Part shown: positions 10,934 to 22,625 of the stretch, piece by piece
Numbering within the stretch: position 1 is the first letter of the stretch
How the letters are laid out: each line of letters starts with the position of its first letter
Source: Chlamydoabsidia padenii
Lineage: Eukaryota > Mucoromycota > Mucoromycetes > Mucorales > Cunninghamellaceae
Assembly (NCBI GenBank): GCA_025330725.1
Contig: JAIWND010000022.1
Span: 496,001 to 560,000 of the forward strand
Direction: 5' to 3'
Length of the DNA stretch: 64,000 nucleotides
Program-made: the position numbers and the translations under genes
Notes under the pieces: model-generated
Told to the model about the DNA's origin: nothing
The model's database searches: none
What the model saw: only the letters and a program-made list of their open reading frames with translations

Positions 10934-12893
10934 CTATCGGCTAAAACTATTGTAAAGACCCACACAATCGCTATCAATACTTAAGCGACCACGACTATCA
11001 CCAGATCGTCCACCTTGTTCCAAAGAAATCATGTATTCTTCATCTACATCACCAGTAACGTAGCACTTGTCAAACACGGAAGTATCAAACTTTTCAATGG
11101 CGGGGTTGAATTTACGGACGGATTCGACCAAATCGTGTAAATCTTGATAGATCACCTTGTCAGCACCAATTTCTTCGGCCACCTGTTGATCATCTCGTCC
11201 ATGAGCCACCAGTTCAGTACGAGTTGGCATATCAATACCATATACATTAGGGTAACGAATCGCAGGAGCACAAGAAGCAAAATAGACCTTTTTAGCACCA
11301 GCTTCACGAGCCATTTGGATGATTTCTTTAGAAGTAGTACCACGCACAATGGAGTCATCAACCAGTAAGACATTCTTGCCATTGAATTCGAGAGCCATAG
11401 CATTCAACTTGCGACGGACATTTTTACGTCTATAACAACAAAAAGAAAATGACTAAGATGGCTGAATGATATCATCACCTTGATCCTTTACTTACCTTGT
11501 TTGTTGACCAGGCATGATGAAGGTTCTACCAACATATCGATTCTTGTTGAAACCTTCACGATAAGGAATGTTCAAAGTACGAGATAATTGAATGGCAGCT
11601 ACACGACTAGTATCAGGTACCTATCAAATATGTATAAAGTTAGTTTAATAATGATTAGACAAAACACTGATTTCCAAACTTACAGGAATAACCACATCGA
11701 TATCCATTTTGTCACCCAAAGATTTCACCACTTGATCAGCCAAAGCTTCACCCATACTTAATCGAGCCTTGTAGACAGAGATACCATCCATAATACTATC
11801 TTGACGAGCAAAGTAGACATATTCAAAGATACAAGGAGCAATGCGATCACTGACAGCAAGTACACGACGTAATAAGGAATCTTGAGTGATGATGATCGCT
11901 TCACCAGGCTTGACATCTTCCACATCCGTAAAGCCAAGGGAGTCCAACACCACACTTTCAGATGCCAACATATAATCATAACCAGCCACAGTCTTACGAC
12001 GACCGATCACCAAAGGACGAATACCATGAGGATCACGGAAACCAACAATACCATAACCAGCAATCATAGCCACACAAGCATAACCACCACGAATTTGGCG
12101 ATACAAGTCCTTGATGGCAGTAAAGATATCTTCTTGGTTCACACGGAATTTACCAGTCTTTTGCAGATTGTTTGCCAACACATTCAGTAAGAGTTCAGAG
12201 TCCGAGTCAGTGTTGATATGACGGTGAGCCACCTTGTCCAGGAATACCCGGAGTTCATCAGCATTGGTCAAGTTACCGTTCTATTAAAAAAAGAGAGAAA
12301 GAGATATGAATATCAAACATTTATATCTTTTCTTCGTTTTACTTACGTGGGCAAATACGATACCATAAGGAGAGTTGACATAGAAAGGTTGGGCTTCAGT
12401 GATAGAGGAAGAACCAGCGGTAGGATAACGCACTATACAAAAAAAAAAAAAGAGAGAGAGAGAGAGAGAGAGGTGAGTAAGATAAAACCATTCCTCATCG
12501 ACCAAACAAAAGTTTATTTATTGTTACTTACCATGACCAATACCAAGACTGCCAATAAGACCAGAGAGTTGGGTTTCGTTAAAGACATCTCTAACCATAC
12601 CGTTACCTTTGCATTGGAAGAGACGACCTTTGGGACCAGAAGTAACAATACCAGCAGCATCCTAAAAACAAACCAACAGATAAAAGTCATATCAGTTACA
12701 ATGACTTGATAAGGAAGGGTGGGAAACAAAGAGGCTTTTGCCAAACTTTATTTTTCTTTTTTTTTTTTCATATCAAGACAACCTGTCAATTACTTACCTG
12801 ACCACGATGTTGCAGCAAACCCAAACTTTCATGAAGATCAGGGCAAGCGGCAGCGCTTTGATCGGCCAAAATAAGAGCTGAGATCCCACACAT
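10934..12893 (-). CDS. ADE4: Amidophosphoribosyltransferase (purine synthesis, first step)
   Basis: Converts PRPP and glutamine to 5-phosphoribosylamine, the committed step of de novo purine synthesis in the cytosol. Start is ATG 12891-12893: the protein begins [12 protein letters not shown], so Cys2 becomes the N-terminal catalytic nucleophile of the class-II glutaminase domain. Other glutaminase motifs are [22 protein letters not shown] and [11 protein letters not shown]. The phosphoribosyltransferase half has [18 protein letters not shown] and the PRPP loop [14 protein letters not shown]. The C-terminus ends [12 protein letters not shown], stop 10934-10936. Around five short introns, one carrying a GA dinucleotide run. 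The promoter has two copies of the recurrent element and a TGACTCA site, consistent with Gcn4/Bas1-like amino-acid and purine control. Confidence 0.96.
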
Positions 12894-12971
12894 TTGTCAA
12901 ATTAATAAAGTAAGGAAGGAAGAAGCAAGGGAGAGAAAAAAAAAAAGTGGAGGAAAAGAAAGGTCAGGTTT

Positions 12972-12978
12972 TGACTCA
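12972..12978. promoter_or_regulatory. TGACTCA (Gcn4/AP-1-type site)
   Basis: Perfect TGACTCA 79 bp upstream of the ADE4 start. In yeasts this sequence is bound by the bZIP factor Gcn4 and overlaps the Bas1 site TGACTC of purine genes. Function here is inferred from position and gene identity. Confidence 0.5.
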
Positions 12979-12982
12979 TTTT

Positions 12983-13020
12983 TTCAAATCCCGGTACTCA
13001 AAAATCTTTTTCGAATCCCG
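12983..13020. promoter_or_regulatory. Paired recurrent element upstream of ADE4
   Basis: TTCAAATCCCG (12983-12993) and TTCGAATCCCG (13010-13020) are direct repeats 27 bp apart, 90-127 bp upstream of the ADE4 ATG. They read as CGGGATTTGAA and CGGGATTCGAA on the gene's strand. Confidence 0.6.
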
Positions 13021-13450
13021 CCTGTACCTTTAATTCATGTTCCTTGGCAACAATGAACCATTATCGACAATGACAATACAAAGAAGAAACATACTCGGAA
13101 CGTCCAAGAAGAGAGAGGTTCTTGATATCATTGAAGAGTATGAAATATGTTATTTATTATTCCCCGCTGATTTGGTATGTTAATTGTCATCTCCCACCTT
13201 ACATACTCACTGCACGTTATCATACCGATAGACGACGACCAAATCCATTTTCCAACATGACGAACTATGGTTCCTCGGTTATATACATGTTGTATATGTG
13301 TGTTTTCTTCAATGTTACTCGGCGTCGATCGGATATGGTCAATGTCGGGGTTTAAAAACGGGAATAAAAAATAAATGGACCAGGCAATTTTCCCCTATCA
13401 CTCTCTTTTTCCCTCTTAATCAATCGCAACCAACACCACGATCTAGTAAA

Positions 13451-13988
13451 ATGAGTACGCTCAAACTCGGATCCCTTTTAATCAAGTAATGTGATATAAG
13501 CATCATTAAAAAACGAATACTTTGCTTTACTAACCAACGCTCTTTGTGTGTGTGTGTGTGGGGGGGGGATAACCTGATAGGACATTAGCTAAGCCTGTGG
13601 CCAATTCTATTAAAATGCAAGCCAAACAGCATCCTGCTTTTAAGGAATTCTGTATTGGTGTTGCCCAGGTAAATTATCTACTTTATACACTATATATACT
13701 AACTTTTCTGCTCTTTAAAATAGAAATCACATAGACTCGAGATGACCTTGAAAATGAACTTTTTGGGTTACAAGAAGGAAGTGATCCGACCTTTGAATGA
13801 TGCAAGGTAAGTCAACTATTATAGGAAATTTGTCTACTAATACCTTTTGCACTGGATAGGGCTATTGAAAGTGGTGCTAACTTTATGAGCGAAGCCTTCG
13901 TATTTGGTGTGGGCGCGTCCATCATCATAGCTGAAAACTGGAGGTAAAGTCGCATATACATATATGCACATCCACATAACTCACACTT

Positions 13989-14026
<38 letters not shown>

Positions 14027-14353
14027 TCACGTACCAAGGATAAGAATCGACGAAACTATGTGGACGATGCTCTGGAAAACCTCGAAATGCAAAACAACGA
14101 ATTGAAGGAAACATTGGAATCAACAACCAAGGCACAACAACTGATAGAAGAACGGGTACAACAAATGGAGGACGAAAATCTACATTTGCGTAATATGTTG
14201 GATGGTAAGAAGTAACCATGAACCGAGGCAAGTGGACTAATGTAGTTTGATTTGCTTTGCATAGAAATACTTTCGGTCAGTATGGGACTGAAACGACACA
14301 CTCAATATGATCAACCTGCTGTAATGGGACTTCCGGGGATAACCAAGGATTAA
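13451..14353 (+). CDS. OPA3: OPA3-like mitochondrial protein
   Basis: Member of the OPA3 family, small mitochondrial membrane proteins whose human member is mutated in optic atrophy; the biochemical role is unsettled. Start is ATG 13451-13453. Spliced protein: an N-terminal segment STLKLGSLLIKTLAKPVANSI, then KEFCIGVAQKSHRLEM and KMNFLGYKKEVIRPLNDARAIESGA, all collinear with the OPA3 core, then a hydrophobic stretch (FVFGVGASIIIAENW) and a coiled coil (ALENLEMQNNELKETLESTT). A short tail ends at TAA 14351-14353. Five introns; one has a 32-base T run as its polypyrimidine tract. Length about 185 residues, as usual for the family. Confidence 0.9.
13992..14023. repeat. Poly-T run (32 bp) at OPA3 3' splice site
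   Basis: T32 directly before TTTAG|ATCACG, serving as the polypyrimidine tract of an OPA3 intron. Confidence 0.9.
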
Positions 14354-14855
14354 AATAGAAACCTAATAATATAGACAATTTATACCAATTTAACCACTTT
14401 GTATTCTTAGCAACTATTCAGCTTTTTTTATTTTTATATACAGTGTACTCTTTAAATAAACTTGTTTTTGATCTTTTGTGTTAAACACTGATGATTACTC
14501 ATTCTCGGTAACAAAGATCATTCACTGTCATGGTCTTTTAATATGATGCTGTGCCTTTTTAGAAGTCATTTTTTTTTAATGCATAGATGATGGAACTGTG
14601 ATATAGATCATAATATTGACATGTTGCTAGGAAACACGAGGAACCATTTAAGGACCACAATTTTAAACCTCGACAGTGGTCAGCTCCAGCTGGATGTTAA
14701 AATATGACCCTTTTCTCTTTTTTTTTTTTCTTCTTTCTCTCTTTCTTCATCCTTTTTATTCCCCCCTTCCCCTCCATAGAACTCATTCCAATCCACCACC
14801 AACAACAACACAAACGTATACGACTTTTTCCGATTGTTTGTGTGCACTTTTACCA
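14354..14855. other. Tandem spacer OPA3/GUCD1
   Basis: OPA3 3' UTR (AAATAAAC near 14455) and the promoter and 5' UTR of the next gene. TTTAAACCTCG at 14662-14672 is a weak match to the recurrent element. The 5' UTR has a long pyrimidine stretch. No gene is seen. Confidence 0.4.
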
Positions 14856-16012
14856 ATGATTCCTTTTTGTTGTGGAACTTCGGGGGAAAGCGACTTTAAC
14901 GATTATATCGAGTTCGATCAACATATTGTGCCTCATGTTATGCAGGTAAAGTATATCTTTATACCCGACTCCTTGACTTGACTCACCTGTGTGTGTGCGT
15001 TTTGAATAGAAAACCAATTGGGATTGTGGGTTGGCTAGTGCTGCCATGGTGCTCCGTGGATTGAATGTTACCCTCTCGTCAGAAGACCTAGCCAAGCAAT
15101 GCGCAGTAGAAAGTGTATGGACCATCGACCTCGCCTTCCTATTACGAACCTATGTACAAGACTTTACCTATTATACCAGTTACTTTGGCAGCCGTAAAGA
15201 ATATCAAGACGATCAATTTTATCAAGACGGGTTTGATCAGGATGAAATTCGGGTGAATCGTTTATTCTCCATTGCCAAAAGCTCCTCCATACACGTGGTA
15301 AGAATGTACGGACTGACAATATAGTGTATATATATATATGTGTGTGTGTGTGTGTTTATGTATATGTATGTATATGTATATCTACGTAATAGGATGATGT
15401 CAAACAGAATCATGACTATACTTTTAACTGTTTTTACTAATCTTTATTATTATTTTAAAACTATTAGGGTACTTCCTTTGGATGATTTTAAACGATTCCT
15501 TTACTGCAAGAAATTTGCCGTGATTGCATTGGTAAATGCTATGTATCTAAAATGTCCTATTTGCAAGGTATGTCTAAAATGATTCTTTTACTTCTTTTAA
15601 TTACCAACTCCCTTTACTGCTCTTTATATAGGAAAAGAGAAGTTGCGTTGTGTCTGCATGCGGGCAATTGGACACATTCTTGAATAAAATCAAAGGGAAT
15701 GATTACCTGGGTAGGAGTTATAATCAAGGGAAATAACCCACCCATATTAATCTCAACCTTTTTTTTTTTCTATGATGATAGGTCACTTTGTGGTGTTGAT
15801 TGGTTATGATCCGACTGATGATGTGTTTATTTACCGCGACCCGGCTACTATTGACAGTTACTGTGTTATATCAGCCAAAGACTTTGATCATGCTCGGCAG
15901 GCTACGGGAACTGATCATGACTGGTAAGTTACAAAAGAATGATATTTGTTGTCTAGAATACTAACCCACTTTCTATCTCTTTTTATGAAGCATTGTGATC
16001 CAATTACGATGA
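14856..16012 (+). CDS. GUCD1: GUCD1 / Guanylate_cyc_2 family protein
   Basis: Family annotated as guanylyl-cyclase domain protein 1 (plant GC1 and animal GUCD1). The fold resembles a peptidase-C39-like cysteine protease, so the cyclase label is doubtful. Start is ATG 14856-14858. Visible motifs: HIVPHVMQKTNWDCGLASAAMVL (given here as key residues: an invariant WDCGLA around Cys, then a helix), WTIDLAFLLRTY, a conserved Tyr-rich stretch YTSYFGSRKEY, and GHFVVLIGYD with the catalytic-type His, followed by VFIYRDPA. The last exon is tiny and ends IVIQLR, TGA 16010-16012. Splice sites are regular and the frame is kept over six exons. Biological role in fungi is unknown. Confidence 0.85.
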
Positions 16013-16400
16013 TTTGGTGGTCCTTTTTTATATAGTAGTCCTTTTGTAAATAGTTTGAATTTCCCTTATTAATAATAAACTCTTCTTCTTCTTCTTCTTC
16101 TTTGTTTGATATCTCCTATGTATTTATGATCAAAAAACATGATCTCCCTATCCGCCCATTATATGTTGTAATGATCGGGCGGGTATCTTTATTCTTTGTG
16201 CACCCCTTGATAGGTCGGTCATGGCAGAGTCAAAAATATTTTCATACCCCGCTCCACTCACATTGCTTTAAAGGAAATAGGTGCCACCGCGGAGTCCCGA
16301 CGCCAAAAAAGTGAAAATAAATTCTTATTTTCTTTTTCTTCTTTTTCTTCTTCTTTTCATCATCTTTTTACAAAAAAGTCCAATCTCATCATCTTTTACA
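16013..16400. other. Tandem spacer GUCD1/HMGS
   Basis: AATAATAAAC near 16070 is a likely GUCD1 polyadenylation signal. The HMG-CoA synthase promoter shows CGGGCGGGTATCTTT near 16176 and a long CT-rich 5' UTR. The recurrent element is not clearly present. No gene is seen. Confidence 0.4.
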
Positions 16401-18030
16401 ATGACTGTCAACAACTTTAATCAATATCCCCAAAATGTTGGTATCTTGGCTATGGAAATGTACTTTCCTTCCAGAGTAAGTCACCAAAAAAAAAAAAAAA
16501 AAGACTTGCTAATATACAGTACAGGGATCTAATCCGTCTTCTTGTATATAGTGTGTTGCTCAACCCGAAATGGAAGCCTTTGATGGTGTCAGTGCTGGTA
16601 AATACACTATCGGTTTGGGTCAAGATAACATGGCTTTCATTGATGACCGTGAAGACATTCAATCTATCTGTTTGACTGGTAAGAAAAGCAAAGCAAAGCA
16701 AAAGTGTCGGTGGTTTGGTTGGTAAAAGAATATGTTTGATTAACTTTTATCTATATAGCTGTGCAAAACTTGATGGAAAAGTACAATATCTCATACAATG
16801 ATATTGGTCGACTTGAAGTGGGTACTGAAACCATTATTGACAAATCCAAGGCGGTCAAGACAACGTTGATGACTCTATTCGGTGAACATGGAAACACTGA
16901 AGTTGAAGGTATTGATACTACCAATGCTTGTTATGGTGGTTTTAGTGCTTTTTCCAACGCGGTCAACTGGATTGAATCTTCTTCTTGGGATGGTCGATAT
17001 GCCATTGTGATTGCTGGAGATTTGGCTCTTTATGCTTCTGGTGCTGCTCGCCCTACCTCTGGTGCTGGTGTGGTGGCCATGTTGCTTGGCAAGGATGCTC
17101 CTATCGTTGTCGAACGTGGTTTACGTAGTACTCATATGGAACATGCTTATGATTTTTACAAGCCCGATATGCATTCCGAATACCCTGTGGTGGATGGTAA
17201 ATTCTCCAACACTTGCTACTTGCGTGCCTTTGATGCTTGTTATACGCGTTACATGAAACGTCTTGGTCAACAATTGAACAAGGAAAAGCCTAGTATGGAT
17301 GATATCGATTATGTGGTCTGTCACTCTCCTTATGCTAAATTGGTCAACAAGTCTTTTGCTCGTGCTGTAAGTAAACAAAAAGAGGGGTGGTATAGGGGGT
17401 GGTAATGTGACTTTAGAGAAGGAAAAAAAAAAGAAGGCTCACTGTTTCCTGTTTTTTTATTATTTTATATGTATAACCTAGTCTTACAATGACTTCCGTT
17501 TGGATGGTGATAACGAAAAATACGCCTCTCTTCAACCATTTGCCGAATTGTCCTATACTGAATCATTGGAAAGCAAGGATCTCGAAAAAGCCTGTGTGGG
17601 TTTGACCAAGACCGGATATGCTCAAAAGGTTGGTCCTGCTGCGTATGCTCCCAAGCAAATCGGTAACATGTACACGGCTGCTGTCTGGGCTGGTCTGGCC
17701 TCTTTGGTATCTGAAGTCGATTCAGATGTGTTACAAAACAAGCGGGTGTTGCTTTACTCCTATGGCTCTGGTTTGGCTGCTTCCATGGTGTCCTTCCGTA
17801 TCAATGCCTCTACTGACAAGATCAAATCCGTGTTGAACTTGCGTGAACGTCTCGCTGCTCGTACCTTCTCCAAGCCTCAAGAATTCGCTGATGCCATGAA
17901 GTTGCGTGAAAGCACCCATAACGCCTGCGACTATACCCCCTCTGGTAGCTTGGATCATATTGCCTCTGGTGTTTACTATGTGGAAAAGATCGACGACAAG
18001 TGGAGACGATTCTACAAACGCAAGGATTAG
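16401..18030 (+). CDS. ERG13: Hydroxymethylglutaryl-CoA synthase
   Basis: Condenses acetyl-CoA with acetoacetyl-CoA to HMG-CoA in the mevalonate/sterol pathway; in fungi the enzyme is cytosolic. Start is ATG 16401-16403. The catalytic triad is visible: Glu in [17 protein letters not shown], the acylated Cys in [11 protein letters not shown], and His in [11 protein letters not shown]. Other family blocks are [39 protein letters not shown] and [14 protein letters not shown]. The protein ends WRRFYKRKD with TAG 18028-18030; the length of about 460 residues is normal. Three introns, the first with a poly-A run. The last exon uses frequent GCT/TCT/AAG codons, fitting a highly expressed gene. Confidence 0.97.
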
Positions 18031-18865
18031 ATATCTGCCCCTTTAGTCTATTTATTATTTGATCATCACTATACTCTCTCTCTCTCTCTCTTTATATATA
18101 CTATTTGCAGCATCCTTTTTTTTATGACATTACTACATACTATCAACTAATAAAATCTCTTTTGACCCATCATGTCTTCTAAATCGTTGTCTCCTTTTTT
18201 TTTTTAATATATGTTGGCCCCCTTGTTATTTGGAAAAAGTAGCGTAAATTAACATGATCATGTATGTAGGCTCAAAGGAGGTTCTGCTACCGACATTTTT
18301 TAAATTGTCATTACCGTAGGCATGCCATACTGTGTATAGGTAGTCACGTACGTATTGACCCCATTTGACTTTTTTTTTTTTATCATTTGATCATTTGATC
18401 GATATTTCTCTTTGGTGTTGTACAAAAAGCTTTCATTAACACCACACGGTCTTATTTCATCATCATCATTATCATGATCATATGGGAATAAACAAACTTG
18501 GCGTTATCTAATGGGGATATTCCAGGAGTACTGAGCCAACGCCCAACTTTAATCAAACCAAAGGGACATCCTATGTCGGCATTTGAATTTTAGGGATTTC
18601 ATATGCAGATGGACAAATTGAAATACCGACTGGGAGGAGGCGGGTAAACCTATCCCTGTGGGGTTCAAACGCTATTTGAGACAACAAAAAGTAAGGAGGT
18701 AATATATTTTGATGAGACTTTATTGGATAATATGACGTTCTATGCTAGTGATAATAATAATAAAAAAGGATGTAGAATTTTTAAAAAAAGAAGGGGAATG
18801 AATACAGTAACTATAAAGACAAATAAATAAAAGGAAGGAGGAGCAGATATCTATAACTATGTATT
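18031..18865. other. Convergent spacer with orphan promoter-like motifs
   Basis: Between the 3' ends of HMG-CoA synthase and PWP1, where no promoter is required. AATAAAATC near 18149 is a likely polyadenylation signal of the former. Unexpectedly the spacer has CGGCATTTGAA (18577-18587), TTGAAATACCG (18618-18628) and TTCAAACGC (18664-18672), all variants of the recurrent promoter element. No protein-coding gene is seen. Confidence 0.5.
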
Positions 18866-20594
18866 TTATTCTTCGTCCATTTCATCATCATCATCATCAT
18901 CGTTGTCGTCGTCGTCGCCAGATTCAGCATTTCCATCTTGTTCCATTTCATCATCATCACTTTCATGATCAGCATTATCCAAGATAGTGATAGGAGCCTT
19001 TTCGACTTCTGGAGCAGGACCAGCCAAGGCTTGAATATGACGGAAGGCTTGACGCACACCAGCATTTGTTGACATGTCCCAGATATGCATCTTGCCATTA
19101 GACCCGGCGATTGCCAATTGGAAAGCCTTGTCAGGACAGAATTGGGTACAAAAGACCTTACCGAGATCAAAGTTACGACGAGTGACCATGCTAGGCTTGT
19201 TGTTAGCAGTATTCCAGATCTTGATCGACTTGTCGGTGCCACCGGTAGCAATACAACCAGGGACGAGAGGGTTGACATCCATGGCGCTGACAGGACCATC
19301 GTGAGCTTGGAGTACGTAGAGAGGTTTACCGCCTTGTTCACCATTCTTGTCGCGCACGTCATAGTAATGTACAAATCCATCTTCTAATGCAACATAAAAG
19401 TGGGATGGTTGGTGAGGGTCCCAACGGATGGATTCAACATCGCTGTTCACCTTCCATCGTGTCACTTGTCCGGGCGATCGAGCATCTAGTACACACACCG
19501 TTTTGTCGTATGAGCCTGTGATAAAGACCGTCGCTTCAGTTGGATGCCATGCTACCGATTGCACCTTATCTGAATGATGGGTATAAGATTGGACACACTT
19601 GGACGTAGTCAAATCCCACATCTTCACTGTACCATCTGCTGAGGAAGATAACAAAAAGTTTCTAAAGTAAATAATAGTAGGAAGAAGAAGAAGAAAAGAG
19701 TCAATTACATATTCCCCACTCCCCCCCCCTTTTTTTTTTGCTCTTCTTCTTTTGTCTTACTTGTGGTTTTTGTTCCAGGACATATCCATAATAGCATCCA
19801 CATGATAATTGTCGTTCACCTTCTTGGATCGCTTCTTGGATTTATCAGTATGACCGAGGATAGTTTCAGGAAACATGACATCGATGGTATCCAAATTCCA
19901 GATTTCGATATCGGGATCAAAGGTACCGATCGCCACATAGTTGCCGTTCGTCGCCTGGCCCAGTTTGGTCCCCGAGTGGAAATCTAACCATTCGAGGCAG
20001 AGAGGGAAGGAAGGAAGCATAATGTCGTGATGCACGTAAAGATTGTCTTGATCCGATTCAAACACGTATACTTCTAGATGAGAGATATCGTCTTCGGTCT
20101 TGGCTGAGAGCAGCATATTGTCGGTAGGAAGGATTTCAAGTTCTAGTCGTTCTTCTTCCTTTTCCTTGCTATCATCCTCCATGGTCACATAAGGATCTTC
20201 TTCATCGTTTTCATAGTACTTGAGGTTATTGATCTTGGAGAAGATGCCGATTTCTATGAAATACAGTTAAACGTGAGAGGCCTGGTGATTGGTATACCTT
20301 TTTTTTTTTCTTTTCTTTTTATCACTTACGTTTGTTTTCATCAGCTTTTACTTCATCATCATAAGAATCCAAGTTGTATCGAGCCAAATCGTCATCGTCG
20401 TTGGTGGATTGTTGTTCTGGTTGTTGTTGTTGATCAACAGCCATGGCTTCAGCTTCCTTCAAGTTTTCCCTGGCATCTTCTAATTGGTCAGCAGCAAGTT
20501 TGTTGATACGATCATATTCCTTGTCATTCAAATCGTATTTTTCGGGATGTTGAGCAGCAACACCTTGACGAATCCAGTGAATAGCAGAGATCAT
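18866..20594 (-). CDS. PWP1: WD40 ribosome-biogenesis protein PWP1
   Basis: Periodic tryptophan protein 1, a nucleolar WD40 protein needed for 25S/28S rRNA processing and tied to growth signalling. Start is ATG 20592-20594 (MISAIHWIRQGVAAQHPEKY, matching the family's conserved start). Acidic segment DDDDLARYNLDSYDDE and LKYYENDEEDPYVTM follow. WD repeats include VAIGTFDPDIEIWNLD, ADGTVKMWDLTTSKCVQSY, ITGSYDKTVCVLDARSP, WKVNSDVESIRWDPHQPSHF (a PWP1 hallmark), TGGTDKSIKIWNT and ANKFQLAIAG-like blade edges. The C-terminus is strongly acidic (DDDDNDDDDDDEMDEE), stop 18866-18868. Few introns. A nucleolar role fits the neighbouring growth genes, although these are not an operon. Confidence 0.95.
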
Positions 20595-21004
20595 GGTTAA
20601 TAGAGGGTGAAGTGAAAAGAAAAAAAAAAAAAAAAAAAAAAAGTCGAATCAATTTTTTGTCGGGCTTACTAAATTGGAGAGAAGAAAAAAAAAAAAGCCA
20701 CAGAGAGACGGGATTTTAAAATGTTAGCATTGAGCGGGTTTTGAACATTAACCCCATTGGTTTGCATAAAAGTCAAAACCCACTGATGCATGCATGAAAT
20801 AAGAGATAGTGTTTTTCCCTAGAGTTGACAAATTTTTGATCTAAATTGTTCTGGACCATTCTCATATCAAGATGGGATCGCATCGAGCAGAATTAAAGTG
20901 GAAATCTCGATATAGTAATTTTGCTTTATTTCTAGACACAAGGCGCATAAACAACATACACGTAAACGGACTAGCAGCCTTTTTTTTTATTTTATTTCCT
21001 GTTA
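20595..21004. promoter_or_regulatory. PWP1 promoter with paired recurrent elements
   Basis: CGGGATTTTAA (20709-20719) and CGGGTTTTGAA (20735-20745) are direct repeats 26 bp apart, 115-151 bp upstream of the PWP1 start. A long poly-A run (20618-20642) lies in the presumed 5' UTR. The remainder is the 3' region of the zinc-finger gene. A frame at 20872-21111 on the plus strand overlaps that gene's end and is not called. Confidence 0.5.
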
Positions 21005-21353
21005 TCAGTAAGAGTAATAAGTGGTTGGATTTTGAGGATCGTCTTGATGGGTTAACCATTGGACCGATAATCGAGATAGTGGAGGATAAACCTGAGCATG
21101 AGGTTGAGTAGAATGATGATGTACTGAGGTCGTATTGACAGCATTTGGCCTAGTGGTAGTAGTAATGGGTGATGATTCATGATGATGGTGATGATTACTT
21201 CGATTAATCAGTCTTTGAACAAAGATATTTCGCTCATCCGATGAGAGTCGCGTTCGCTGCAATGAATGGGTTCGACTGTGTACCTTGGAATGTCTTCTGA
21301 GATTACTCACCACTGAGAATCTCCGACCACAGCCTTGACTAATAAGATAGGGA

Positions 21354-21387
<34 letters not shown>

Positions 21388-21610
21388 AGTCAGTCAACAT
21401 TATATAGGTAGTTTCAAGGTTTACTCACAAATCACAAGCATATGGCTTTTCCCCGGTATGCGTATAGCTATGAGTTTGTAACGCACTCGGCCGATTGAAT
21501 CTTTTTTGACAAATATGGCATGCATAACGCTCATTTCTTTCTTTTGTAAACAGAGTGGAAACCAAAAAAGTATGTGTTTGATGGATCGGAGTCAAACAGG
21601 CAGTTTTCAT
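21005..21610 (-). CDS. Two-finger C2H2 zinc-finger protein
   Basis: Probable nuclear transcription regulator. Start is ATG 21608-21610. Exon 1 ends YACD before GTGAGT; the acceptor TATTAG restores the frame as YACDFQGCGRRF. Two adjacent classical fingers result: [21 protein letters not shown], linker TGEKPYA, then C-x4-[17 protein letters not shown]. The TGEKP linker and the SALQTH/SNLRRH helix faces fit sequence-specific DNA binding. The C-terminal part is His/Ser/Thr/Pro-rich and disordered, ending [11 protein letters not shown]. About 170 residues. The promoter has CGGCGTTTGAA 71 bp upstream and a TATAAATA just downstream of it. I cannot name the orthologue. Confidence 0.82.
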
Positions 21611-22269
21611 AATGGAATTGGTAAGGGAAGATAAAGATGATAGTAAAGTTGTAATCAGGACCCATTATTTATAATGCAAGCGGCGTTTGAAAAATGAGAT
21701 TTTCATTGTTCTTATACAACCTTACTGTCGGGTCAAGAAGGAGTGTAAACATGGATGTATGCTGTTCGAACTATTAAAGTAGCATCTAAAACATTATTAT
21801 CATCAACAAGAAAATAAGAAGACACAACAAACACATGAGTAAAAGGGAAAACCGATTCCATCGATGGGTTACAGCGTCTTCGGGCACACTAATTTCATTT
21901 CTCTACATATAAAAATCATCCCCTACTTTTTACCCTTAGCAACGTTACAAATAAAGTTTACCTTGGTCATAGCGAATCCGATTTTAAACTTGTATTTGGC
22001 CAATTTGTTTGTTTATACAAATCCCTTTACGCCATTTGGATACCTTCCCCCATAGATCCTACATGCCCGCAGCTTGGCTTCAACACAGACAACATAAAGA
22101 CAAAGAGTCAAAGCCAATAATAGGGATAAAAAAAAAAGTTCTATTTTTATTTAACCAACCAAATATACAACTATTAACTAGCTACTAATATCAAACTATC
22201 ATGAGCAGACCATCCATAATATGAGAGGATTTCCCCTTTTTTCCGTTTTCTCTTTGTTCAAATTCATCA
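21611..22269. other. Tandem spacer zinc finger/MFS
   Basis: Contains the zinc-finger promoter and the 3' UTR of the transporter gene (AT-rich, ATAAAT-type signals). An open frame at 21864-22055 has no recognisable features. Nothing else is seen. Confidence 0.4.
21681..21691 (-). promoter_or_regulatory. Recurrent element variant next to TATA
   Basis: CGGCGTTTGAA on the plus strand. On the zinc-finger gene's strand the order is TTCAAACGCCG, about 10 bp, TATAAATA, then ATG, which places the element directly upstream of a TATA box. Confidence 0.55.
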
Positions 22270-22580
22270 TCAGACTTGATTAGACCGTCCAACAAAGAAG
22301 ATTCCTAAACCCAACAAAGAGATCCCAGCAGAGGCACCCAGTAGAAAGGTACAACCATATTGGTCATAGATCACCCCACTAATCACGCATCCCAGTCCAT
22401 ATCCAAAACCAGAGAAGATAGCAGCCAGAATACCTTGAGCCATCGCCCGTTGATCCTCGGGAAAAAAAGTATCGACCTCCGCCACGGCTGTTGACCAGAT
22501 GATTGCATAACAAAACCCTATTCCAAATGGGGAGGGAATCAAACATGTTAGTATCAGTTTTCAATCCCCGATATTTACCC

Positions 22581-22625
<45 letters not shown>

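Larger units (their letters stand above)
12894..13450. other. Divergent promoter region ADE4/OPA3
   Basis: Contains TGACTCA at 12972-12978, TTCAAATCCCG at 12983-12993, TTCGAATCCCG at 13010-13020 and, on the OPA3 side, CGGGGTTTAAA at 13346-13356. No gene is seen in it. Confidence 0.5.

Noticed and set aside
12442..12472. GA dinucleotide run in the ADE4 intron as a regulatory GAGA element
   Set aside because: One of many simple repeats in introns here; nothing distinguishes it.
13010..13020. TTCGAATCCCG resembles a tRNA T-loop / B box (GGTTCGAATCC)
   Set aside because: No preceding GG, no T-stem, anticodon arm or A box, and the other copies read TTCAAATCCCG. A tRNA gene is excluded, although a distant link to TFIIIC binding cannot be.
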